Translations under genes and position numbers: made by a program
Notes under the pieces: model-generated
The model's input: only the letters and a program-made list of their open reading frames with translations
What the model was told of the DNA's origin: nothing
Databases searched by the model: none
Assembly (NCBI GenBank): GCA_020853075.1
Contig: JADYZS010000020.1
Location: 1-11,724, forward strand
Direction of reading: 5' to 3'
DNA length: 11,724 bases
DNA from: Anaerolineae bacterium
Lineage (GTDB): Bacteria > Chloroflexota > Anaerolineae > JADYZS01
Part shown: one piece after another, positions 1 through 5,502 of the stretch
How positions within the stretch are numbered: the first letter of the stretch is position 1
Layout of the letters: the number at the start of each line of letters is the position of its first letter

Positions 1-14
1 AGGTACAGGCAACG

Positions 15-227
15 GTGACCATTGACCTCACTCCCCACGAGCTCGGGCGCGCGCTCATGCGCTATGCCCTTCTCCGCATGACCGGCAACCCGGAGAATGC
101 CGACAAGGATATCTGGATTTCGGGCGGCAAGGTCTATATGGGTGACTCCTTTGTGAGTAGCGACCCCACCGATGCCACCCTCATCCGGGCGGCTAAAACC
201 CTGATGGCTGAAAGTAAAAAACGCTGA
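15..227 (+). CDS. Small protein of unknown function, possibly 5'-partial
   Basis: I do not recognise this family. Read from the GTG at 15 it is 70 residues. A probable amphipathic helix with HELGRALMRYALLRM lies near the N-terminus, a short beta-like stretch (DIWISGGKVYMGD) in the middle, and a second helix (ATLIRAAKTLMAES) before a basic end. There is no signal peptide, membrane segment or cysteine. The reading frame is still open upstream to base 3, and only an AGG at the very edge could serve as a ribosome binding site, so this may be the C-terminal end of a longer protein that begins outside the window. The TGA at 225-227 is clear. It is separated from the next gene by about 160 bases that carry that gene's promoter. 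Coding status is plausible but not proven. Confidence 0.5.
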   Translation: MTIDLTPHELGRALMRYALLRMTGNPENADKDIWISGGKVYMGDSFVSSDPTDATLIRAAKTLMAESKKR

Positions 228-269
228 GCCTCTTCGTCTCTGCTCATCCAGACTGGCCGTGTTACCCCC

Positions 270-298
270 TTGACATGCCAAACACATAGTCCTATACT
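270..298 (+). promoter_or_regulatory. Sigma-70 promoter for the AbiJ-NTD4-like gene
   Basis: TTGACA at 270-275 (perfect -35) and TATACT at 293-298 (5 of 6 match to the -10) are separated by exactly 17 bases. Transcription would start near 305, giving a leader of about 80 bases to the ATG at 386. This also argues against the in-frame ATG at 317, which would sit only about 12 bases into the transcript with no ribosome binding site. Confidence 0.75.
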
Positions 299-385
299 GG
301 TTATAGAGCCGCACGGATGCCGCCAGCGTCCCCGCCGTCGCCGATAGCCCGATCCGGCAACCGGGCAGAAAGGCGTGGTGAGATA

Positions 386-1222
386 ATGGTGTCTTCTGGG
401 ACCCTCCGCCCGAACGAGCAGGCGAGCCCTAGCGCGCCGCCAAGCAGCGCGATATCCGCCGCGCTGCGTAATCGCCTGTGGCAAACCCTGTATGCCCACT
501 ATTGGAAGCGTATGTCTGCGTTGCGCACCGGATCCATGCCCGTGCGTCTGGCCCAAGATCGCGCCGTCCATGATTTATTTGTGCGTCTGTGGAGAGACTA
601 CTTCAGACGCCCGCCCGACAGCCTGGCAGGCCACTGGGATGAAGCGTGCCAGGAAGTGAAACGCTATTTCTTTGACTGCGCTGTTACCGAGGTCTTCAAC
701 TTCATCCAGTTTGTTGCCTGGAACTTCTCAGACGCGAAGGTGAACGCCTCATTCATGGACGCCTGCAATTCCGTCCTGGCCGAGGAAAGGTCAGATTACA
801 GGTTTGTCGCCGCGAGCCTTCACCCTGTGACCACTGCACAGAAAGGGGAAGAGATCATCCAGAGTGCGCCCGGCCTCCTTTTACAGGCTGCTGAAGGCCA
901 TCTCAAGGAGGCCCAGGCACGGCTGGCTGATGGCCGGACTCATGATCTCCATCGCTCCGTTCAGAAATCCCTGGCTGCGGTGCAGGCAGTGTGCGCGCAG
1001 GTCACCGGGAATCCACAGGCAACCCTTGCCGACGCGCTGGATATAATAGAGAGGCGAGGCCCAAGCCGGGTCAACGCGAGCCTCAGAAACGTGCTCAGTA
1101 CGCTCGCCGGTATCCATCACCCTCTTGTAGAGGTAGCCGACCTGGATTCCGCAGACGCGAGGTTCGTATTAGAAGCGTGCTCGGCAGCGGTCAGGTTTCT
1201 GGCTGCCAAAGCCTCAAAATAG
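386..1222 (+). CDS. AbiJ-NTD4 domain protein (abortive-infection-like, function unknown)
   Basis: This 278-residue soluble protein matches my knowledge of the AbiJ N-terminal-domain-4 family. Residues about 25-150 carry the LRNRLWQTLY.HYW opening, an F.DCAVTEVFNFIQF helix, and a Y.FVAASLHPVT signature. Residues about 165-278 form a helical C-terminal part, with HLKEAQARL, the SVQKSLAAVQAVC.QVTG helix, TLADALDI and a final DARFVLEACSAAV helix. AbiJ was named for phage abortive infection, but the role of stand-alone members like this is not established. The start at 386 is chosen because GGTGAG lies just upstream and the conserved part begins about 28 residues in. An in-frame ATG at 317 would add 23 Pro/Arg-rich residues unlike a protein domain. 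The usual GIRHAL-type segment near the end appears here as GIHHPL and shortened, so this is a divergent member. It stands alone, with its own promoter and terminator. Confidence 0.8.
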   Translation: MVSSGTLRPNEQASPSAPPSSAISAALRNRLWQTLYAHYWKRMSALRTGSMPVRLAQDRAVHDLFVRLWRDYFRRPPDSLAGHWDEACQEVKRYFFDCAVTEVFNFIQFVAWNFSDAKVNASFMDACNSVLAEERSDYRFVAASLHPVTTAQKGEEIIQSAPGLLLQAAEGHLKEAQARLADGRTHDLHRSVQKSLAAVQAVCAQVTGNPQATLADALDIIERRGPSRVNASLRNVLSTLAGIHHPLVEVADLDSADARFVLEACSAAVRFLAAKASK

Positions 1223-1283
1223 AAGGAGATCGTTGGCAACAGTCGTTCCCCAGAGATTTTCTGCTACAAACGATGAAAAGAAA

Positions 1284-1325
1284 ACGTTGCCTCACCCCTG
1301 CTCACGAGTGAGGCAACGTCTTTTT
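1284..1325. terminator. Bidirectional intrinsic terminator between convergent genes
   Basis: A perfect 12-bp stem (1284-1295 with 1308-1319) closes a 12-base loop and is followed on the plus strand by CTTTTT. On the opposite strand the same stem is followed by TTTTCTTTTC, the complement of 1274-1283. It therefore can stop transcription both from the AbiJ-like gene and from the cytochrome ORF that converges on it. Confidence 0.88.
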
Positions 1326-1335
1326 CGGCGGTGCA

Positions 1336-1905
1336 TCAATTGTCCGGCGCGCCGGCCTCCACCCACGCCGTAATGATCTTGATCTCCGATTCCAGAAGCC
1401 GGGGCTGTCTTTTGGGCATCTCACCCTTGACGATTTGCGAATTGAGAAAACTATCCGTGACGTTGCCCGGGTTGATCACTGGCCCGTTATTGGAACCTTT
1501 CATCACGTCGGCGTAGGTCTTTAGGACCAGCCCTTCCTCGGTCTTTTCTCCGCCGTGACACTTCACGCAACGCCGTTCAAGGAGGGGGAGCACGTCTTTG
1601 GCGAAACTAACTGTGGCAGCACTGCCGGTTGGCGTAGGCGTGTTGGCAGGAGTTGTTGGTCGTGGTGTCGGAGTGGCAGGTGGCACGGTCGGGCTCGGCA
1701 CAGGTGTTGCCGTAGCGGCAGCCTGCGGTGTATCGGCTGGCGCAGATTGAGTAGTCGCCACAGTCGGCACAGGCGTATCGGTCGGCGCGGGCAACGTCGC
1801 GGTGGGCTCAACTTCGTTTCTTAAGAGACACCTCGTGGGACAGGCTCTTTGGTGGAGCCCCCGCACAGCAACAGGGGATGCCTTGCCCCTGTGCCGAAGG
1901 GCCAA
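1336..1905 (-). CDS. Cytochrome c-like heme-binding protein with Pro/Thr linker; 5' end doubtful
   Basis: The C-terminal 95 residues are a small c-type cytochrome domain of the kind often annotated as PSCyt1/planctomycete-type. It has VSFAKDVLPLLERR, the heme attachment site CVKCH (C113, C116, H117), GGEKTEEGL, and a GEMPKR segment with M163 as likely sixth ligand, ending in WVEAGAPDN. Residues about 33-97 are a Pro/Thr/Ala linker typical of exported Chloroflexota proteins. A c-type cytochrome must be exported for heme attachment, yet no signal peptide is visible. The longest reading starts at a TTG (1905) with no ribosome binding site; its first 32 residues are Arg-rich, not hydrophobic, and overlap two DNA hairpins. 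Another start is GTG at 1866. Either the 5' end has been lost or shifted, making this a decayed gene, or it relies on an unrecognised start. It lies downstream of khpA on the same strand. Confidence 0.65.
   Translation of the reverse strand: MALRHRGKASPVAVRGLHQRACPTRCLLRNEVEPTATLPAPTDTPVPTVATTQSAPADTPQAAATATPVPSPTVPPATPTPRPTTPANTPTPTGSAATVSFAKDVLPLLERRCVKCHGGEKTEEGLVLKTYADVMKGSNNGPVINPGNVTDSFLNSQIVKGEMPKRQPRLLESEIKIITAWVEAGAPDN
1843..1892 (-). other. Two adjacent hairpins behind khpA
   Basis: A 7-bp perfect inverted repeat (1871-1877 with 1886-1892, loop 8) is followed on the minus strand by a 5-bp one (1855-1859 with 1843-1847, loop 7). Neither is followed by a T-run, so they are not classic intrinsic terminators. 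They may reduce read-through from khpA, and they look like non-coding intergenic DNA even though the cytochrome ORF runs through them. Confidence 0.45.
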
Positions 1906-1947
1906 AACATCCCCCTATGGATTACACACGCAGGCACGGTTCCAGGT

Positions 1948-2175
1948 TCACACGATCTCTAGCGAGACGCGCTTCCCCTGCCGGACCGCGGCGACGCGCA
2001 CCAGGGTACGCATCGCGTTTGCCACCCGTCCGCCTTTGCCGATGACCCGCCCCATGTCGCCCGGCGCCACGTGCAACTCCAAGACAACGCCCTCAGCGCC
2101 TTCGCTCTCATCCACCCTTACCTGTGAGGGATCATCAACCAACGCCTTCGCCATAAACTCTACAAGGTCTTTCAT
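1948..2175 (-). CDS. khpA: KH-domain RNA-binding protein KhpA
   Basis: At 75 residues this is the usual length of the KhpA (YlqC) family. It begins MKDLVEFMAKALVDDP, has the KH-fold RNA-binding loop GKGG at residues 46-49 within RVIGKGGR, and ends in VSLEIV. KhpA is a cytoplasmic RNA chaperone that pairs with KhpB in other bacteria and affects cell-envelope and division genes there. The ATG at 2175 is chosen because the family starts exactly here and AGGA lies upstream; an upstream in-frame extension to 2244 is not conserved-looking. Its place after rpsP is the standard arrangement. In many bacteria rimM and trmD follow, but here the cytochrome ORF does. Confidence 0.93.
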   Translation of the reverse strand: MKDLVEFMAKALVDDPSQVRVDESEGAEGVVLELHVAPGDMGRVIGKGGRVANAMRTLVRVAAVRQGKRVSLEIV

Positions 2176-2246
2176 ATAACTGATTCCTATTACAGATACC
2201 ACGGCGGCTCCGCCAGCAGAGCCCTCGCTACCCCAGAACACCATGA

Positions 2247-2276
2247 ACCTCCCAACAGGTAGTCGGATAGGGAGGT
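2247..2276 (-). other. Hairpin in the rpsP-khpA spacer
   Basis: A perfect 7-bp inverted repeat (2247-2253 with 2270-2276) with a 16-base loop lies in the 119-base gap after the rpsP stop. No T-run follows on the minus strand. It may stabilise the rpsP message or attenuate khpA; no function can be proven from sequence. Confidence 0.35.
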
Positions 2277-2294
2277 GTTGGCCGCGAGGCCCTG

Positions 2295-2570
2295 CTAACC
2301 TGCCGGTGGCTCCGCCACTGGTTCTGGCGTGCTCAGCGCGCCCGCTTTCTCCAACAGACGCCGGACGGCGTCGCTGGGTTGCGCGCCCACGCTCAACCAG
2401 TAACGAGCCCGCTCTACGTTAACGCTCATCTCCGCTGGCTCAACGCGCGGATTGTAGTAGCCGATATTCTCAATAAACCGACCGTCCCGCGGCGTGCGGC
2501 CTTCTGCAACGACCAGGCGGTACGTGGATTGGTGCTTCGCGCCTTGACGGCGCAACCGAATACGAACCAT
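2295..2570 (-). CDS. rpsP: 30S ribosomal protein S16
   Basis: The 91-residue protein is S16 of the small ribosomal subunit, needed for 30S assembly. It shows the family opening MVRIRLRRQGAKHQ, the core RLVVAEGRTPRDGRFIE.IGYYNP, and the helix ERARYWLSVGAQPSDAVRRLLEKAG, followed by a short Pro/Glu/Ala-rich tail that varies between species. A strong ribosome binding site (TAAGGAG, 3 bases before the ATG) fixes the start. It sits 76 bases after ffh and before khpA on the same strand, in the common ffh-rpsP-khpA order, and is probably transcribed from the ffh promoter. Confidence 0.97.
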   Translation of the reverse strand: MVRIRLRRQGAKHQSTYRLVVAEGRTPRDGRFIENIGYYNPRVEPAEMSVNVERARYWLSVGAQPSDAVRRLLEKAGALSTPEPVAEPPAG

Positions 2571-2646
2571 AGTCTCCTTAAAGATTCACTTCTTAATGAA
2601 ATCGGTTGGCTATACACCCTCTCTGCTTGCAAGAAGGGGGTGGTTA

Positions 2647-3969
2647 TCAGCGGACCAAGGACATGAGGCCGCGTCCTCGGCTATGGCTCAGTTCCTTCAT
2701 CATCCGCTGCACCTGCCGGAACTGAACCAACAACGAGTTGACTGACTGTACGTCAGTGCCGGAACCGCGCGCGACGCGGCGTTTGCGGCTCGCGTTTAGT
2801 ATATCAGGGCGTTGCCGCTCCTCAAGAGTCATAGAGGAAATGATGGCCTCTATGACCTTGAACTGCTTCTCGGTGACCTCCGGTGATACCTCTTTGCTGA
2901 TCTTGGCAAAGCCGGGTATCATCTCCATCAACTGGCTCAACGGCCCCAGTTTTCGGATTTGCCGCATCTGCTTCAGGAAATCGTCCAGGTTGAACTGGCC
3001 CCGCTGCAACTTCTGAGCCGCGACCAGAGCCTCTTGCTGGTCCATCGCGCCCTCAGCCTTCTCAATCAGGCTAAGGACGTCACCCATACCCAGGATGCGC
3101 GAGGCGAGTCGGTCTGGGTGGAAGAGTTCCAGCGCATCCATCTTCTCGCCCACGCCCAGATACTTGATGGGCACGCCGGTCACGGCCCGCATAGAAATGG
3201 CCGCACCGCCGCGGGCATCGCCATCCACCTTGGTCAAGATCAGGCCCGTCAAATTCACCCGCTGGTGAAAGCCTTCCGCCACCCGCACCGCTTCCTGGCC
3301 GGTCATGGCATCGGCCACCAGCAATACTTCCCGGGGATTGGTCTTGGCCTTCACCTGCTCCAACTCGGCCATCATCTCGTCGTTGATCTGGAGGCGGCCA
3401 GCGGTGTCCAGAATCACGACGCCGTAAGCCGCTTCGCGTGCCCGCCGCAGGGCATTGGCGCAGATGACCGGAGGTGCAACCTTCGTCCCCTCGCTATGTA
3501 CCGGGATGTCCAGTTGCTTGCCCAGCACTTCCAACTGCGTGATGGCAGCAGGCCGGTAGGTATCGGCAGCAACCAAGAGAGGACGATGCCCCCCCTTGCG
3601 CAGTTGCAGAGCCAACTTCGCCGCCGTCGTTGTCTTGCCTGAACCCTGCAAGCCGACCAGCATAATCACCTGAGGAGGCTGGCCCGACAGGTTCAGGCGC
3701 GCCGGCTCGCCCAGCGTTTTGACTAACTCCTCGTGAACGATCTTGATGACCTGCTGGGCAGGCGTCAGGCTTTTGGTGACCTCCGCTCCCACCGCCCGCT
3801 CGCGCACGCGGGCCAGGAACTCCTTGACAACCTTGAAATTGACGTCGGCCTCCAAAAGAGCCAAACGGACCTCGCGCAAGGCCACGTCCACGTCGGCTTC
3901 GCTCAGTTTGCCGCGGGACGAAAGCTTGTCAAAGACTTGCTGAAGTTTCTCGGTCAACGTGTCAAACAC
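2647..3969 (-). CDS. ffh: Signal recognition particle protein Ffh (SRP54)
   Basis: This 440-residue protein is the GTPase of the signal recognition particle. It binds the SRP RNA and signal peptides and delivers ribosomes to FtsY at the membrane. An N domain (1-90) precedes the G domain, which has the P-loop GLQGSGKTT (106-114), the DTYRP motif (136-140), DTAGR (188-192), TKVDGDARGG (246-255) and GVGEKMDALE. The methionine-rich M domain (about 300-430) carries the RNA-binding stretch SRKRRVARGSG (394-404) and VNSLLVQF. Length is normal and no key residue is missing. The start is a GTG at 3969 with AGAGGCGG a few bases upstream. It is first in the ffh-rpsP-khpA operon, with its own sigma-70 promoter at 4005-4033. 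Confidence 0.98.
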   Translation of the reverse strand: MFDTLTEKLQQVFDKLSSRGKLSEADVDVALREVRLALLEADVNFKVVKEFLARVRERAVGAEVTKSLTPAQQVIKIVHEELVKTLGEPARLNLSGQPPQVIMLVGLQGSGKTTTAAKLALQLRKGGHRPLLVAADTYRPAAITQLEVLGKQLDIPVHSEGTKVAPPVICANALRRAREAAYGVVILDTAGRLQINDEMMAELEQVKAKTNPREVLLVADAMTGQEAVRVAEGFHQRVNLTGLILTKVDGDARGGAAISMRAVTGVPIKYLGVGEKMDALELFHPDRLASRILGMGDVLSLIEKAEGAMDQQEALVAAQKLQRGQFNLDDFLKQMRQIRKLGPLSQLMEMIPGFAKISKEVSPEVTEKQFKVIEAIISSMTLEERQRPDILNASRKRRVARGSGTDVQSVNSLLVQFRQVQRMMKELSHSRGRGLMSLVR

Positions 3970-4004
3970 GCGTCCGCCTCTGCCTTGCGAGATGCCAGGC
4001 TCAA

Positions 4005-4033
4005 ATTCTAAACGAGAGTGGTGATTTAGTCAA
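4005..4033 (-). promoter_or_regulatory. Sigma-70 promoter for the ffh operon
   Basis: On the minus strand, TTGACT (4033-4028) and TAGAAT (4010-4005) are separated by exactly 17 bases, about 35 bases upstream of the ffh GTG. Its -35 box lies in the same few bases as the -35 region of the divergent promoter for the CBM48 gene. Confidence 0.75.
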
Positions 4034-4055
4034 ATCTATCGCGGCGTGGTATAAT
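4027..4055 (+). promoter_or_regulatory. Extended -10 promoter for the CBM48 gene
   Basis: A perfect TATAAT at 4050-4055 is preceded by TGG (4047-4049), making an extended -10. The -35 region at 17-base spacing (TAGTCA, 4027-4032) is poor. Transcription would start near 4062, leaving a leader of about 50 bases. Confidence 0.7.
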
Positions 4056-4113
4056 AGCCACACGAAGTGGTAATGATTTGCAGTCCCGCCCTCTCGCTGG
4101 CAAGGAGGCTCCG

Positions 4114-4413
4114 ATGATTACCAAAACCCCGTCCAGCAAGCCCGGCTACATGTTGATCACTTTTGAATTACCGTCAGCTATCTGGGCTGAAAAGGTGAGC
4201 CTTGTGGGCGAATTCAACGACTGGAGCCGGACCTCCCATCTGCTGCGCCAGAGCCGCGACGATTCCGCCTGGCGAATCATCCTGGAATTGCCAGCCGGAC
4301 ACGAGTACCAGTTCCGCTACCTGGTCAACGATAGCGACTGGCACAATGACTGGCACGCCGACAAATATGTGCCTAACCCCTACGGCGGCGACAACTCCGT
4401 CGTAGCGACTTGA
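4114..4413 (+). CDS. Stand-alone glycogen-binding (CBM48 / AMPK-beta-like) domain protein
   Basis: The 99-residue protein is a single early-set carbohydrate-binding domain related to CBM48 and the AMP-kinase beta glycogen-binding domain. It has a beta-strand core with VSLVGEFNDW (28-37), WRIILELPAGHEYQFRYLVN (53-72), DWHNDWHADKYVPNPYGGDNSVV at the end, and nothing else. In larger enzymes this module positions branched glucans. On its own it could bind glycogen or a protein partner, but that is inference. No signal peptide is present, so it is cytoplasmic. The ATG at 4114 is chosen because AAGGAGG (4102-4108) lies five bases upstream; a TTG at 4078 is a poorer choice. No glycogen-metabolism gene is adjacent. 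It is divergent from ffh and convergent with the metallo-hydrolase gene. Confidence 0.85.
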   Translation: MITKTPSSKPGYMLITFELPSAIWAEKVSLVGEFNDWSRTSHLLRQSRDDSAWRIILELPAGHEYQFRYLVNDSDWHNDWHADKYVPNPYGGDNSVVAT

Positions 4414-4433
4414 GTTCCTCCTATCACGACACC

Positions 4434-4453
4434 GGCCCGGCATCCGCCGGGCC
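4434..4453. terminator. G+C-rich hairpin between convergent genes
   Basis: A perfect 8-bp G+C-only stem (4434-4441 with 4446-4453) closes the four-base loop ATCC. It sits in the 55-base gap between two convergent stop codons. Neither side has a T-run, so it is a probable rather than certain terminator and could work as a transcript-end stabiliser for both genes. Confidence 0.6.
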
Positions 4454-4468
4454 AGTGCTCTTGAGAGG

Positions 4469-5224
4469 CTAGAACTCGTACACCGCGCCTTCCTTGGCCA
4501 GTTCCACAGGCCCCCTGAAGACCGCGCGCGCTTCCGCCAGCGCCCTTTCACCATTCCTCGCTCTTTCAGGATAATGCACCAAAACCAGGCGGCCCACCTT
4601 GCCCTCGGCGGCCAGCGCGGCTGCCTGCGCCGGGCTGGAATGGCCGGGAGCCTCACCGGCACTCTCGTGCAAAAGGGTCTGAGCATCTTGAGTCAGTGTC
4701 AGCAGCGAGGGTGAAGGCGCAGTATCACAGCAGTAAGCCAGCACATTCCCCGTCGCCCGCGATTCAATCCGCAGGCTGATGACGGGCAGCATGTGCACGC
4801 CGGGCGACGCGGTCACACGGCAATCGGGCCAATCTAAAACAGGAGCGCCCACAGCCAACGAGACCTCGTGAAACTGAACAGGGAAAAACCCAGGCCACTC
4901 TCGCCACTCAAAGGCATCCATGATGGTAACCAAAGCGCGGAGGGTGCGGGGAGGGGCAAATACGTGGAAGGGCTTGCTCCGTTGGGAGAGCCACAGGCCG
5001 AGCAGGAGCAAGGGCACACCGTAGATATGGTCGGGGTGATGATGGGTGGCGATGAGACCATCCAGCCGGGAGAGGCTGATGCCGGCGCGGCGCAACCGCT
5101 GGATAGGGTTGCCCGCGCAGTCAATCAGAAAGGCAGCGTGTTCCCCCTCCACTACCATGTAGGTATTTTCTCTGTCTGCCTCCGGCAACGCGGCAGCCGC
5201 CCCCAAGATGGTTAGTTTCGGCAT
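4469..5224 (-). CDS. Metallo-beta-lactamase-fold hydrolase (RNase Z-like subfamily)
   Basis: The 251-residue protein has the metal-binding signature of the superfamily. HxHxDH appears at residues 61-66 (THHHPDHIYGVP), a histidine in PGVHMLP (H144), the bridging aspartate in YCCDTAPS (D167), and a late histidine in LVLVHYP (H217). LLHESAG and GHSSP (H186, H195) fit the RNase Z-type arrangement. The N-terminal LTILGAAAALPEADRENTY matches the strand that opens such domains. The substrate is unknown: tRNA 3' processing is possible, but the shortened form and lack of a clear exosite make another phosphodiesterase or hydrolase as likely. The start at 5224 is preferred because AGGGG lies nine bases upstream; the ATG at 5233 would overlap that site. 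It is monocistronic, with its own promoter and a leader of about 110 bases. Confidence 0.85.
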   Translation of the reverse strand: MPKLTILGAAAALPEADRENTYMVVEGEHAAFLIDCAGNPIQRLRRAGISLSRLDGLIATHHHPDHIYGVPLLLLGLWLSQRSKPFHVFAPPRTLRALVTIMDAFEWREWPGFFPVQFHEVSLAVGAPVLDWPDCRVTASPGVHMLPVISLRIESRATGNVLAYCCDTAPSPSLLTLTQDAQTLLHESAGEAPGHSSPAQAAALAAEGKVGRLVLVHYPERARNGERALAEARAVFRGPVELAKEGAVYEF

Positions 5225-5297
5225 GCAATTCATCCCCTAAGACAGCGTGTTAACTCGCTCCTTTGAGGCCAAGACAGATTTCACCATGTACCACAAT

Positions 5298-5318
5298 GCC
5301 CGCGCGGGCAGCGCGGGC
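5298..5318 (-). other. Strong hairpin in the leader of the metallo-hydrolase gene
   Basis: A perfect 8-bp G+C-only inverted repeat (5298-5305 with 5311-5318, five-base loop) lies about 20 to 40 bases downstream of the predicted transcription start. It would be very stable in RNA. It has no T-run and no recognisable riboswitch context. Confidence 0.5.
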
Positions 5319-5344
5319 TCCTGCCTACCCAGACAATATGGCCG

Positions 5345-5373
5345 ATTTTAACAAATCCATCCCAGTGTGTCAA
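5345..5373 (-). promoter_or_regulatory. Sigma-70 promoter for the metallo-hydrolase gene
   Basis: On the minus strand, a perfect TTGACA (5373-5368) is followed after 17 bases by TAAAAT (5350-5345). The start of transcription near 5338 leaves a long leader before the ATG at 5224. The stretch 5374-5502 between this promoter and the anti-sigma stop codon holds only a weak hairpin (5391-5394 with 5401-5404, then TTTT on the minus strand), a possible but poor terminator of the upstream operon. Confidence 0.78.
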
Positions 5374-5502
5374 GAGTCCTTGCTTACAAAACGGCAGCCA
5401 CCGTCACTCAACTGGACAACATCGTAACACGGTATAGGCATTGTGGCAAGGGGATTTCGGTACCATCGGTCGTCCGGTGGATTGCTGCAAGGGGTACGAA
5501 CG

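Noticed and set aside
317..385. In-frame upstream ATG of the AbiJ-NTD4-like gene
   Set aside because: It is only about 12 bases after the predicted transcription start, has no ribosome binding site, and adds 23 Pro/Arg-rich residues without family support.
2959..3642. Plus-strand open frame of 227 residues
   Set aside because: It lies entirely antisense to the conserved GTPase and M domains of ffh, is His/Gln-rich, and shows no domain.
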